A DNA stretch of 64,000 nucleotides from Shinisaurus crocodilurus (GCA_021292165.1 CM037880.1:180317085-180381084); one strand, 5' to 3'; positions 22,806-34,249 are shown, counted from the stretch's first letter. Numbers and translations are program-made. The notes: generated from the sequence alone by a model not told the origin.

Positions 22806-23160
22806 AGGGAGCAATCCTATGGCCCTTAAACAGCATCTGAGGGGCCATAGGATATTTCAGGCTCTCTGATCAGAGGTTGGAAACAGTCCCCGACCACAGA
22901 GGAGAGAATCAGAGCTCCGACCACCCTCCTACTCGCAGCTGGCATGGAAAAACCCGTGCCAGCTGCTCTCGGAGATTGGGAACTCGACCTTGGAGAAGGG
23001 ACGAAGGAGGCGTTTTGGTGGGCAGGGAGGGGAGGAGACTGGAGAGGCCAGAATATGAGTTATCCTGAGGCCTCTCCAGACTCCTTCCCTCCCCCTCCAA
23101 TGCACCCCAGCTAGAAAGATCGCCTTTGCTGCCCCTCCCACCCTGCATAGGATTCTCCTA
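22806..23160 (+). repeat. GC-rich hairpin-ended repeat, copy 3
   Basis: Starts gagggagcaatcctatggcc with the hairpin atggcccttaaacagcatct / gaggggccataggat and has the GC-rich body with gaccttggagaaggga. It ends with tgcataggattctcct, an inverted partner of its start. Confidence 0.65.
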
Positions 23161-23256
23161 AGTCTCCGTGTTCTGGGGCTTATTTAGACAGAAAAATGTC
23201 CTACAACTCCCCAGCCAGCATAGCTGTCTAAACCTGCATAGGACTGCACCCTAAAT
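23161..23256. repeat. fragment of the cacaatcctatgc palindromic MITE
   Basis: Contains cttatttagacagaaaaatg, ctacaactccccagccagca and gcataggactgcaccctaaa, the landmarks of the MITE seen complete at 33887-34016. Confidence 0.55.
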
Positions 23257-24273
23257 GGTAGTTTTCTGTCATTGTGAGTAATTTCATGCCAGTACTGAAT
23301 ATATAAATGCATACACCTGCAACAAATTAGAAGGGAAAACCAAGTTCCCATATTTAAGAAAAAATGTAGACAGATATAGATATAATCAGATCTCAAAATC
23401 TGATCTCTCTCTGATTTGGTGTTCAGTTTGGAAGATGACTTTCAACCTTGTGTTAGCGTTTAAATTCTCCTGATCTACGTAATCTGATTTTCAACACAAA
23501 ATGTAGCTTTTGAATCTTAAGTATCTAGTTAGCCAACTGTTCCTAGGAAGTACATTTGTGTGTGCTTCCAGAAGATCATTGCATAACCAAAGGCCTATTT
23601 GGGGTCAAATGCTGGTTCAAGTAAGCATCAGCCTGGCATTTTGGCAACTATGCATAGAATAACTATATTCAGTTATCTCAAGCTATTTCAAGCTCTGTGG
23701 ACTGACAGCATTGAGGCACCTAGCATCCGCTGGCAACTGGTGTATATAAAGGGAAGGAGCTTCACAAGCACTACACCCAACCATCTTTGATATCCCTGGC
23801 TCCAAGGATCATTCTTGTCACTATTTACACCTAGATAGATTGGAATTTTTATCAGGTATGAAAAGGAGACTCAAGATGCCCTAACAAGAACCTGGTGAAT
23901 ATATTTTAAAAATTAGCACAAATAAACTATGAGCATAATCTATTCAAGTTGAAGCAGTTTCACATCCCACTGATTTCAATGAAAGAGTTATCTCTCCCAA
24001 CAGGACTTTAAAGTGCTTCATCATAGATGAAAATATGAAGTATGATCCAATGAAATAAAGTTTTCAGAGGATTTTGTAACAGCTGCCAAAGTCCTAGTTC
24101 TGATGGAACAATAACTGCTATATATATATTAGAGAAACACAAGTACATTTAAATACACAATGTTTTGGCATACTCACTCTAGCTACAACACTGTAGTCTA
24201 AAGTCTTCTGGGTTTTTAAAGTGGAAGATGGTCCCCTTCAAAATGCCAACACAGCAGTTTTTATACACTGCAA
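23257..24273. other. no recognised feature
   Basis: Intronic sequence just downstream of the SLCO5A1 donor; a TATATA run near 24120. No repeat family recognised. Confidence 0.4.
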
Positions 24274-24279
24274 CCTTAC
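24274..24279 (-). promoter_or_regulatory. splice donor of SLCO5A1 coding exon
   Basis: On the minus strand the exon ends ...CTCTACCTAG and the intron begins GTAAGG, a good match to the vertebrate 5' splice site. Conserved protein homology stops exactly here: codons after it read KVAVYKN and then stop, unlike any OATP. Confidence 0.85.
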
Positions 24280-25246
24280 CTAGGTAGAGCGAGGAGTTTT
24301 CTTTCTTGACATTGTCGTCCAAGTAGGTTGGTCCCAGAGTATAGATGGGTGTGGAGCCCATGCCAATGAGAATTTGGGCACAAATAAATAAAGCTACATA
24401 GAGCGAGTGGTCATTTCCACCTGAATCCTTGATACAGGCCGGCGACTCCACATGGTCTTTGGCTGTGTTATTGCCAGTCATGCACAAGCCATCATTAGAC
24501 ACAGAGGAGTTCAATTCCTGGATCTGATATGGTGGAGAGATGAAATGAGGTAAAGAAAATATGGCAGCCCCGAGAGCAATAAAAAAACCACCAACAGCAA
24601 GCCATAGAGGCCTTCGTCCTCGCCCCCCAAAGTAACTGATGAATACCACTACCATCAGGCTGCCAATATCAAAACAGCTGACCAGCAGCCCAGACTCTGA
24701 GCTTTTCAGATTGTACCTCCTCTCAATGGTGGTGATAACACTGCTCAGATAGCCAGAGACCATTAGAGACTGGATGAAAGTCAGGAAGCACATACACACC
24801 AAAAAGAACCGGGAGTCTGTCAATACTACATCAAAATATTTTCTACCTGGGATTGCAAGCAGCGTGGAAGCCGGTGAAACCCCTTTACTCATGCCAGCAG
24901 AGTTATTGCAGTCTGTTCTTTCAGTGAAACTCCCAATTCTTGAAAAGCTTGAAGCTGTAAAAGACAACATCGTCCTGGAAGAAGCACTAGCAGCAACATT
25001 GTTGGGATGCGCTGATGTGTCAGGGTCAAGGCCACACCTCTGATCAGAGCCCCCCTGGAAACTCTGTAAGAAGTTCCTTTTGGCTGCAACGAGAGCACTT
25101 TGTGTGGTATTAATCCGTGGAACAGACCCATTCAGCACCGGCAAGCTCTTGGACCTAAAGCTCTCATCTTGCTTTTCTGGCTGCTGTCCCCCAAGAGAAT
25201 TTGGGCGCTGGTGCTTCTGCTGCTTTGTTATCCCTGACAAAAGCAT
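24280..25246 (-). CDS. SLCO5A1: SLCO5A1, first coding exon (partial gene)
   Basis: Encodes the N-terminal 322 residues of a solute carrier organic anion transporter 5A1-like membrane protein. Residues 1-137 form a hydrophilic cytoplasmic tail containing RSKSLPVL (31-38). Membrane segments are seen near 147-170, 186-206, 213-236 and 282-305. The loop after the third segment has N-glycosylation sequons at NSS and NNT. The stretches [40 protein letters not shown] and [17 protein letters not shown] match what I recall of mammalian SLCO5A1 almost exactly, whereas the first 30 residues do not. I chose the ATG at 25246 (A at -3) because the frame upstream reaches a stop with no other ATG. The exon ends in phase 1 at CTAG followed by the donor GTAAGG (24279-24274). 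Later exons lie to the left of the window. Identity is strong; the exact start is slightly less sure. Confidence 0.93.
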
Positions 25247-25700
25247 GCTGATGGCAAGCCTGGTTTGGGGTGAGTTACCAATTCCCAATTAGACGCATGG
25301 CCTTATTGAACATCAGTGCTGCCTTTTTATCCCAAGAGCATGCAAGCATTCCCTGTGGCTTTCAAAATCAGACCCAGCCACTCAGGAATAAGGGAGCCTA
25401 CAATCCAACACTATCACATCAATGCATCAAAGGACGTGTCCAGAAGATTCTTTTGTGGCTCCATACTTCTTAGTACTGCTTAGGGATCTGTTCTTCCCCT
25501 GCCAGCGGCTGAACTATAAACAGATCGGATTGGGGTGCTTCCCCTCTGCAGGCACATTCCCACGTGGATTAATTGGCCACAGTTAGCAGTGAAGAAGTGC
25601 CAGAGCTCCTAGTGAAGCTCAGACATTGAGACAGTGCCCTTGACTGCCTGCATCACTGGCCGCCAAGCTGTAGATCAGAAGACGTCCTCTCCCTGTCTCC
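25247..25700 (-). promoter_or_regulatory. presumed 5' UTR / upstream sequence of SLCO5A1
   Basis: Directly upstream of the chosen start codon on the minus strand. It contains a short upstream ORF of 12 codons plus stop (25313 to 25275) ending 28 bases before the main ATG. I could not fix a splice acceptor; several pyrimidine-rich AGs exist. Whether it is all UTR or partly intron is undecided. Confidence 0.45.
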
Positions 25701-26786
25701 AGTTTAAAGCCTCCTGATGGCAAATCTACCAATCTATAATGCAGAGAGGGGTGGGGGGAGAAAGATCAAGCAAAGAAGGTCAGCATGCTGCTTTTGTCCT
25801 GCTTCACCCAGCAGTAGTTCCCAGCTGCTGCTCCCTGGGGCTAGAAAAGGATACAGCAATCTCTATTACCAGGCACTCTCCCCTGAACAATAAAAGCAGA
25901 ATAGCTGGAATCCTTTTGCCCTGGACTAAATTCCCCCCTCCCATTTGCTGGTACCCAGTTGAAGTCAGAAGCAATTTTAACAGCCTGACAAATATGACAT
26001 TCATTTTAATGCATGGGAAGCAATTACAGGAACAACACTATTTGAATTTCTCCCACAAAAAAGTAGTTCGATATCTGAAGGCAAAATTAGGTTAATTTCA
26101 GCCATTAATTTCCCCTATCTCACCCTGGCAATGTACCCTTTTTGAAGACAGATATTTATACAAGAGAGCACATATGGAAGTGTATAAAACACATATGTGC
26201 TTTTATGCAGACATTACAGTTCCTTTTATTTACTCAGATGCAAAGGTCAACATACTAACTCCTTTATTTTCATAGCTAAAAATAAATAGGCTGGAATAAA
26301 TATTCAATTACAAATATCAAGGCATCACAGACTGCCTGCACCCCATCCAGAGTTTGTTTTCCTGGGCTCTTGATAACAAAGACTGGAATTATAGGAGCTG
26401 TGCCAAAGACAAGGGAAAGAAATAGGCACAGGAAACAAAGAGTCGCTCTGAACACACATCTGATGGAGATGTGCCAACCCAATATAGATCATGTAAGACA
26501 CAGGGCATTAGTTGGATGCAATTGGCACTACAAACAGCAACAACAAGCAAATGCAATTTCATGCATGCATTTTCATGCACATTCAACACAGGCACTCTTG
26601 GTGCACAAAAGGTCATCCACCACCACCACCACCATCACCACACACACAGCCCCATGCATCTGGACAGAAGAAAATGCCAGTCTGTGCCTCCGTCTGGAAG
26701 CAGTCTCTAGCTCCACGCTTCACTTTGTAAGCCCCTGCCTAGGCTTTGTACGAAGTCTAAAGGCATTGTCACACAGTGGGATAAAA
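25701..26786. other. non-coding flank between SLCO5A1 exon and CpG block
   Basis: No conserved reading frame or recognised repeat. A CCA/ACC-type simple repeat lies at about 26620-26650. It probably belongs to the first intron or 5' UTR of SLCO5A1. Confidence 0.4.
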
Positions 26787-26803
26787 TTATTATTATTATT
26801 ATT

Positions 26804-26902
<99 letters not shown>
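26787..26902. repeat. (TAA)n microsatellite
   Basis: Roughly 38 uninterrupted or nearly uninterrupted TAA/ATT units, the longest simple repeat in the window, at the edge of the CpG-rich block. It probably varies in length between individuals. Confidence 0.97.
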
Positions 26903-26929
26903 TTAAAGGTCAGGAAATCGGCTTAACTC

Positions 26930-27960
26930 GACAGCTGCCACTGCCGAGCATCAGCTTGCATAATAAGTTCCACACACTCAGTATGCGCGACGCCTCCCAG
27001 GAGAGCCCAAACCCCAAACCATCTCTATCGTAGGCTGAAGTGTACAGGCGCGCGGGCGCACATCGCATTCTCCGGAATCTTGGGCTGTTACTCTGAAGTA
27101 AGCCCCGCCAACCTCACTGGCAGTTAAGCGACCGCAGGACCGTAATCCGAAAGTACCCCAGATGACTTAGGTTTCCCTAACCTCCTTTCTCCCCCCCCCC
27201 ACACACACACACCGTTATTCCCCCCGCCAGCCCGCCAGCCCGGCCACGCACACACACTCTCCCATCCCCAAAGCCGCTAGCTGAACAACGGGCAGATAGA
27301 AGCTGCCTCCGTTTCCGGAGCCGCTCCGTGCACCGCCAAGTCCGAAACTTCTTTCAAGCCGTGGGTTGTTGGGTTTTTTTTCCCTCTGGGGGTGGGGTGG
27401 GTTTGTTTTGTTTTGTTAAGGTAAAACTGAGGAAGGAAGGCAGATCCGGACGGTAAAGGGAAGACCGCAAAGGGACGGCGAAGAGGGAAAGGGGAGGAAG
27501 AGTGAAGGGATAATAATATGACTATGAGGCATCCCAAGCCGCCGCCGCCTTCCGAGATGAAGAATTAGCCTATTACTCACTCAGCTCGGCTCGCTTGTAT
27601 CTATGGGAAGCTGAGGAAGGAAAGAGGCAGAAAGCCAGCCGCCCAAGCTGGCTGGTTCCCGTCTGCAGCAGGTAACGATTCCGAGTGTCTCCCCTTGAAC
27701 TCCCTCTCTCTCACTCACGCTCCCTTCCTCACCCAGCCCGACACTCAATGCGGAGTTCCCCCAGTCTCCAGGAGCGAGGCCGCGTAGAGCGCGCAGGCGC
27801 ACTCACTCCCTCCCACCCGCGCTTCTCCTTTCTTTTGTGAGGGGAAGAGTCTCCAACGCGCTTTGGTCCACCTGCTCCTGCCTTTCCAAGAGGCTGCCCA
27901 ATGGCTTCCCTGGAGACAGTCGCGGGCGGGCGGGCGGGGGGCCTGGCTGGCTAGCAAGGA
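26930..27960 (-). promoter_or_regulatory. CpG-rich block, probable SLCO5A1 promoter / 5' exon
   Basis: This kilobase is rich in CpG and GC (for example gcgcgcgggcgcacatcgc near 27050, gcggcc and gcgcgcaggcgcac near 27780-27800, cgggcgggcgggcgggg near 27925), while the flanks are AT-rich and CpG-poor. It lies 1.7-2.7 kb upstream of the coding exon in the gene's sense. GCGCCTGCGCGC on the minus strand near 27790 resembles an NRF1 site. There is no recognisable TE structure. No transcription start can be placed from sequence alone. Confidence 0.65.
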
Positions 27961-28149
27961 CTCGTGCAAATTTGCCAGGAGGAGGCCTCCTCCAAACGGA
28001 AGGCGAAATAGTCCCAACCAAACAAAACACGCACACAGACACATACCGGTCCTTTTCATTCTCATTTCAGGCAAATGCACTCGCTTTTCATGTCAAATGG
28101 AATTTCTTCAGAGATCTTTAACCAAAAAAAAAGCACACACATTTTATAC
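27961..28149. other. edge of CpG block, unclassified
   Basis: Transition from GC-rich to AT-rich sequence, no feature. Confidence 0.35.
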
Positions 28150-28222
28150 TGCAATCCTATGTACGCATACCAGAGAGTCAAAACCATTTACCTTCTGCAT
28201 AAACACGCTTAGGATTGCGCTG
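28150..28222. mobile_element. short palindromic MITE, copy 3
   Basis: gcaatcctatgtacgcatac ... cacgcttaggattgcgctg are inverted ends of the family also seen at 8936-9016. Confidence 0.6.
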
Positions 28223-28736
28223 TAAATTTGATTATTTAGAGCAGTAGCAATAATAATTTTAAAATGTTTTTAAATTGCAGAGCCCATCCCCAAAACGAAA
28301 ACCAACCCTTCCAACTTGGGCTTTTTCAATGAATACAATAAATGCAATTGGTGCTTACATAAGACAATAAAACGGTATAAGATCACAAAAATACAGTTAA
28401 AACAGCTTTTTAAAGGGTGTAAGAATAAAGTGGCAATTATATTTCCTCTAAAAGTACCTTCCTCAAGGGTGAGGAACAACGTAGTTCTTGAGGGAACAGA
28501 TTCTGACACAAGAAAGAGCGGATAGCCTGCTAGCTTAAATGTGATGTCAGGTCCCAATCAACGTGTGTTGTCCAAGGGCAGAAAGCTCAGAAGTCATAAC
28601 TTAAATTTGAGCCAGAACTTATTTTATTTATTTATTACATTTACGTGCTACTTTTCATTCAGGGGACCCAAGGTCCCCTGAAATAATATGACATGGAGTT
28701 GCCAGTCAAGTCTCCCAGGCACTACCTAGACCTGTA
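28223..28736. other. unclassified with a SINE tail scrap
   Basis: 28620-28676 resembles a reversed SINE tail (ttatttatttattacattta, ggggacccaaggtcccctga). The rest is AT-rich with no recognised family. Confidence 0.4.
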
Positions 28737-29251
28737 TACGGGCAGTCCCCGAGTTAAGAATATCCGACTTACAGACAACCCATACTTAAGAAAGGACTTC
28801 TGGGTTTCCTGGTGCTACGTCGTTTAGGTAGAGTACATAGCGTAGTATACTACGCCATTTGCGTAATTTATGCAATTTGTGTAAGTGCTGATTTTATTTT
28901 TATTTTTTATTTTTTTATTATATTTATACCCCACCTTTTTTCCTGCAAGGAACCCAAGGCGGCTTACATAATCCTCATCCTCCTCTCAATTTTATCCTCA
29001 CAACAACCCTGTGAGGTAGTTTAGGCTGAGAGTCAGTGACTGGCCCAAAGTCACCCAGTGAGTTTCATGGCCGAGCGGGGACTAGAACCCGGATCTCCTG
29101 AGTCCCAGTCCAACACTCTCACCACTGGCTTATTTTAACACTATATTTTAACGTATAGAACGCTATGCTGTTCTGACTTACTACATACAGATTCAACTTA
29201 AAGACATTCTTAAGAACAGAACTCATTTGTAACCTGGGGACTGCCTGTAGC
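28737..29251. mobile_element. palindromic Tc1/mariner-like MITE split by a SINE
   Basis: The left end tacgggcagtccccgagtta and the right end, whose complement reads tacaggcagtccccaggtta, are inverted repeats with TA flanks. The inner parts (gttaagaatatccgacttac / gattcaacttaaagacattc) are also inverted. A SINE occupies 28893-29126. Confidence 0.8.
28893..29126 (-). mobile_element. Sauria-type SINE inside the MITE
   Basis: Antisense copy with ataccccaccttttttcctg, the conserved body and the tRNA-like head. It is cut a few bases short at the head (caccactggc). Confidence 0.88.
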
Positions 29252-30096
29252 TATTATCAGCAACGTTGTTGTGTCTGCCTGCAGATGATGCTGAGAATAT
29301 TGTTATTTGTTGTAATAGTAGATTTGTATGCCACTGTTCAACTGAACTCCTCAAAACTGCCTTCTTGTCAATTTTTCAAAAGAGATGGGATCATGAAGGA
29401 TGTTAAGAGTTGGCCAGGACCATAAAAAAGTGGTGCTTCAGCAGCAAGCAAGTACACCATATGATTCAGGCTTAGCCCTGGAATTTGTTTCAATGCCATA
29501 ATGCAACCCCAAGCAGACCTTATTCATCCTGCTAAACAAGGATTCCATTTTCATTACTGGCACTGAGACACATCCAATAAAAAGACTGTAATGGAACATA
29601 TTCAGCACAGAGTAACCACAACCAATTTCCACAAATCATGGATTTTAAGAGGAAGGGTTTCCATGTCAGACGATCTGGTTCTGGCTGACATAGAGGTGTG
29701 AGCCCTGACATCTCTCAGTTCAAAAACATGGGTCATCAGGTTCAAATAAAAAGAGCAGGTTGCAAACAAAATAAGGGCCTATACCATTCAGGGCTTTAAC
29801 ACATCCGAATAAAAATAGCCTCCAAATAGATTTATCAGTACTGTACTATCGACATAGGCCCATTTCAGGCAGCTGAACCACATGCGTGCCTCTTCACAAC
29901 TTAGCCACAGCATGTATTTATTTTAAATTTTGAGCTACTCTGGGGACTTAAGAGTGTTTAAAACCAAGTAAGCTAAAAATAACTAATTCAAAATCAAAAT
30001 ACTACATTTCATCCAGATTTTAAAATGCCCAGGGACAGTTCAAATGCACACACAGCCCAGGACATCACTTGGAGCATCAATATTTCATCTGATGAA
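29252..30096. other. no recognised feature
   Basis: Non-coding. Sequences such as accattcagggctttaacac suggest old LINE material, but not enough to assign. Confidence 0.4.
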
Positions 30097-30324
30097 TTAT
30101 ATTATATTTATTACATTTATACCCCACCTTTTTTCCTGCAAGGAACCCAAGGCAGCTTACATAATCCTCCTCCGTTTTATCCTCACAACAACCCTGTGAG
30201 GTAGGTTAGGCTGAGAGTCAGTGACTGGCCCAAAGTCACCCAGTGAGCTTCATGGCCGAGCGGGGACGAGAACCCGGATCTTCCGAGTCCCAGTCCCAGC
30301 ACTCTCACCACCACTCCACACTGG
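30097..30324 (-). mobile_element. Sauria-type SINE
   Basis: Antisense, nearly complete: ataccccaccttttttcctg, gaggtaggttaggctgagag, then the tRNA-like head with a small duplication (agtcccagtcccagcac). Confidence 0.88.
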
Positions 30325-30440
30325 CATGAAGTGGACAGTGTCTATGTATGCTTATGCCAGAATAAGTTTGTTAAGTCTTTAAGGTACCACAAGACTCTTT
30401 GTTGTTGTCGCTGTTACAGATCAACATGGCTATCTCTCTG
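30325..30440 (+). repeat. interspersed repeat related to 54376-54990
   Basis: Contains gaagtggacagtgtctatgt, atgccagaataagtttgtta, taaggtaccacaagactctt and gatcaacatggctatctctc, in the same order as the repeat near 54.85-54.98 kb. Confidence 0.6.
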
Positions 30441-31824
30441 GAAAATATTTCTATGGAGACTGAGAGGTGCAGCCGCGTATCCTTTGCAATATTGCAGAGC
30501 ATGTGGGGCACCATTTTCTGACTGCATGCTGTGCGAAGAGTTGTACTCGCATCTTATGCAACATTCTGAAAGACCCACATGGGCACTTCTTTGGATCATA
30601 TGGTACAGCTGCTCCATAAATATAATATCGCTGGGTCTTGTAACATACCCTTCCCTTTTCAGCCCCTTCCACGCCTATGACGGCCTTCTGTATGTTTTGA
30701 AAAATTATAAGAAAGGCTTTGTCCGTTTTGAAAAAGTGGATTATTGATAGATGTCTTTTAACTTCTTTTAGTTCCCTCAGTTTAAGCTCATTACATTTCT
30801 GGCTGCCTGAACTGAATGTATAGCCATATGAAGCAGTATGTCATGTATGTATGTGAATAATACATGAGTGATAAGACATTGTTCCCTGTCCTTGTGTATG
30901 TTAACCTCTATTTTATTTATTTATTTATTCATTCATTCATTCATTCATATCTCAGCTTTCCGCCAAAAAATGGCACTCAAGGCCATAACAAGAAAATACA
31001 GATTAAAAACAAAATCTTAATTAACATAATATAAAAGCAAATAATAATTATTAAACACAATAATAAAATAATAAAAGAAACAGCACCAACTAATCAACCC
31101 CCACCCCCTTCAGCAACAGACCAGTATATATGCCAAAGCCCTGCCTGAATAAAAAACACCTATGCACTCTAGAGACCAAAGGATTAACTTATTTACTCAC
31201 ATATGTTCTATGGCAAATCATATCAAGAGAACTACCTCCTGCTGTCCCTGGGGGATCTCAGTGTCCCTATTGATTATGGTGCTTGTCCCTCCCTCTTGCT
31301 GCCAGTGGGCAGTTGCACCCTGATGGCTCCTCCTGTCCCTCCATAGTAAAAGCCTGCAGAACTAAGGAACTCTGGGACTTGTAGTTCTTGAGGGAGCATG
31401 TCAGATAGAATGGTATACAGTACCTCTCTCTGTCTCCCAGATTACAATCCCTAGAGTTTCTTGTACAAATTCTTACCTGTGCTTGGGCCAGGACCTCACT
31501 GTGTTCAGAATATCGCTCACTTTCTTCTAACACTACTTCTGATTGCCTCCAGCAAACCTCACAAGATCTTACAACATCTGAGCACGCCATATATAGATAC
31601 GCAGGCAGCAGGAAATCAGTTTGCTTAAACCCAGCCTCTAAAAAAGAATAAACAGGGCAGTTCATGCAGTTCTACAGCTTAAACTAAGGGTGGTGGACTC
31701 TGAGCATTACCGAACTGGATGGTTGCCTAGCAACCAGATGTAATCTACTTTGAGCAATTTGGAGGAAAAGCAGAGTATATGTATAATTAATTAATTACTT
31801 AATTAATGTAAATCAAATAGATCT
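30441..31824. other. unclassified; AT-rich LINE-like tail at 30905-31170
   Basis: 30905-30945 is a (TTTA)/(TTCA) run followed by tcagctttccgccaaaaaat, typical of a reversed LINE 3' end. Otherwise nothing. Short open stretches at 30331-30747 and 31267-31665 show no known motif. Confidence 0.4.
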
Positions 31825-32435
31825 TAAGAACATAAGAGCCATGCTGGATCAGACCAAGGGTCCATCTATTCCAGCATTCTGTCCACACAGTGGCCAACTA
31901 GCTGCCCACGGGAAACCCACAAGCAGGACTATGAGTGCAACAGCACCCTTCCACCCATGTTTTCCAGCAACTGGTGTACATCTGATACTGGAGGTAGCAT
32001 ACAGCCATCAGGACTAGTAGCCATGGATAGCCTTATCCCATATGAATTTGTCCAATCCCCTTTTAAAGCCATCCAAATTGGTGACCATCACTACATCTTG
32101 TTGAAGTGAGTTCCATAGTTTAACTATGTGCTGTGTGAAGTACTTTCCTTTATCTGTCTGGAATCTTCCACCAATCAGCTTCATGGGATGACCCCGGGTT
32201 CTTGTATTATGAGAAAGGGAGAAAAATGTTCCCAATCCACTTTCTCCACACTATGCATTAATTTTGTACACCTCTATCATGTCTCCTCTTACTTGCCTTT
32301 TTTCTAAGCTAAACAATCCCAGCTGTTGTAACCTTTCTTCATAGGGGAGTTGCTCCGGCCCCTTGATCATTTTCGTTGCTCTTTTTCCAACTCTACAATA
32401 ACATTTTTTAGGTGTGGTGACAGAACTGTACACTT
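31825..32435 (-). mobile_element. CR1-type LINE 3' fragment with ORF2 C-terminus
   Basis: The minus strand encodes [20 protein letters not shown] and [20 protein letters not shown], homologous to the end of the intact CR1 ORF2 at 44.4-47.2 kb, then a diverged C-terminal stretch (SHNTRTRGHPMKLIG, WNSLQQDVVM). It ends with a tail in which ttcttatgtt-type units appear. It has frame breaks and is dead. Confidence 0.85.
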
Positions 32436-33167
32436 ATGGCACTTCTATAAAGTGCTCACACCCAGGTTTGGGCAAGTACTATAACTGATGGATATCTTGG
32501 CCAGCCACAGGTCAGCAAACTCACAGAAAGACAGCTATGTAGTCAAGCACTAACAAATTCCTTATTATGGATCAGTTTAATACTCAAACTGTGGATCATA
32601 ACAAATATCAGGAGAACCAAGAAAGGCAGACATATCACACCTAAACAAAGATTATTTATTGGTCTTTTTCATGGAAACTGGGAAGAACTGTGCCAGAAAC
32701 TGGCTCCTTCATTTAATATTGGAGCAAGAATCAAAGTATTCTTAGGGGTAGTCAGATACAAAAGAGAGAACCAGGCTTTTGTACTTTTTAATAGTTGGTA
32801 AAAGAATGTTGACAAATGCAGTTTATTTAAACCCTGCAGCACCAACATGATAACCTGAATCTGCTAACATTTCCTTGCCTATGCAAGAAGATATGAAAAA
32901 CACTATCTTGTATTCATTGCATCTGGTCACTATAATACTCTCACTATATACAGTACTTTCAATTGCAGAAGTTATTTTCACAAAGAAAGCAGAGCAATCA
33001 CCTTGCCAACTTCTGTAAAATATATTTTCGTGTGAAACTCTTCCTACAGTTTACAAGTAAAAATGTAGAAGTCAGTATTACTGATGAACAGTGCGGTTCA
33101 TGAGGGGGAAACCGAAAAGGGTGAGGAAGGGGACTGAGTGGAGAATGGAAAGAGGAAAACATACAGA
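32436..33167. other. no recognised feature
   Basis: AT-rich non-coding sequence. Confidence 0.4.
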
Positions 33168-33319
33168 CTCTAAGGCAAGGATGGGCAACTTGTGGCTCTC
33201 CAGATGTTTTGGCCTACAGCTCCCATCAGCCATAGCCAACATAGCCAATGGTTAGGAATGATGGGAGATGTAGGCCAAAACATCTTGAGGGCCACAAGTT
33301 GCCTACCCCTGCTGTAAGG
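33168..33319. mobile_element. hAT-like palindromic MITE
   Basis: The element 33176-33311 starts caaggatgggcaacttgtgg and ends ccacaagttgcctacccctg. Flanks ctctaagg / ctgtaagg match in 7 of 8 positions, a hAT-size duplication. The core ttttggcctacagctcccat is shared with 62820-62955. Confidence 0.88.
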
Positions 33320-33882
33320 GATAAAATAAATGCTATATCTTGGGAGCTTTTAAATTCCACCTGCTACAAATAAAGAGAATTTCATTCTCTTTTAAAAGAC
33401 TACAGTATTATCCATTAAAATTCATCCTGTGGCACAGGAAATTTGCAAAACAATATATGGAATGTTTAGAGTTATAGATCGCAGAAGCTATTACATAAAA
33501 AGATTTCCATATGATTATTAAACTTGCATTTCGTACCCATGTATCACAATGAATGGTATTTTCAGTAAATTAGATTATCCAACACTTTTTAAAATCTCCG
33601 TAGCACATAGGCTGCCCCAGATACTGTAAATTGCCATAGTTGGGTGTGTGTGTGTGTGTGTGTGTGTGTGTTTCTATACACTTAAATTCTTTATTGAGAA
33701 ATTCTACCGAGGATCATCTGCATGAACCTTCAGCCACTGCTACAATTTTAGTTAATTATTTATTTGAGGGTTAGCGAAGAAAACAGTTGACTTTAGAGGT
33801 CAAACTAGAGCTTGGATCTGAGGCTACAGCCTCTGACCACCCTACCTTAAATAGATTGGCTTACATCCTAAAATACGTTCAC
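33320..33882. other. no recognised feature except (GT)n
   Basis: (GT)n at 33640-33671; the rest is AT-rich and non-coding. Confidence 0.5.
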
Positions 33883-34020
33883 TTAAGGCACAATCCTACG
33901 CGTGTTTAGACAGGAAAAAAAGTCCTACAGCTCCCAGCATGCCCCAGCCAGGCTGACTGGGGCATGCTGGGAGCTGAAGGCCTTTTTTCTGTCTAAACGT
34001 GCATAGGATTGTGCCCTTAA
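33883..34020. mobile_element. near-perfect palindromic MITE flanked by TTAA
   Basis: 130 bp (33887-34016). The left arm ggcacaatcctacgcgtgtt and right arm acgtgcataggattgtgccc pair, and the arms meet at cagcatgccccagccagg / cctggctggggcatgctg-type sequence. TTAA lies on both sides, which would suit a piggyBac-type insertion, but a worn or chance TTAA cannot be excluded. Confidence 0.8.
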
Positions 34021-34249
34021 GGAATTTGCAGGATGAAAGTTTCTCATTCTCCCCTCCCCTCCCCTCAGCAGACCCTCCACGCCCCATCCCACATTCCCGG
34101 ATCCTTGAGAGAGGATTTTTGGTGGTCATAGGTGACTGCAGGTGGGAAGAGGGGTTGGGAAGCTTTCCTTCCATGAATGTCCCTCACTTCTCTTAAGGTC
34201 CAAGCCATTGTCTATTTGTAAAGTGCAGCCCTCTGGGAAGCCCAGCGGG
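34021..34249. other. no recognised feature
   Basis: Pyrimidine-rich unique sequence. Confidence 0.35.

Larger units (their letters stand above)
1..24273 (-). other. SLCO5A1 intron, left part
   Basis: By gene orientation, everything left of the donor at 24279 belongs to the intron after the first coding exon. No translated segment here resembles the next expected part of an OATP, so the following exon must be beyond the window's left edge. The intron is at least 24 kb and is filled with the repeats listed separately. This is an inference from gene structure. Confidence 0.7.

Noticed and set aside
24179..24279. Continuation of the SLCO5A1 frame past 24280
   Set aside because: Protein similarity stops at the GTAAGG donor; the remaining 33 codons look like intron.
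25247..25288. Start of SLCO5A1 at a TTG upstream
   Set aside because: Initiation at TTG is not expected in a vertebrate nuclear gene, and a good ATG lies 14 codons further in.
26370..26906. 178-codon open frame ending in poly-isoleucine
   Set aside because: It is the translation of the (TAA)n repeat; no other evidence of coding.
30331..30747. 138-codon open frame as a gene
   Set aside because: It starts in a known repeat and shows no conserved motif.
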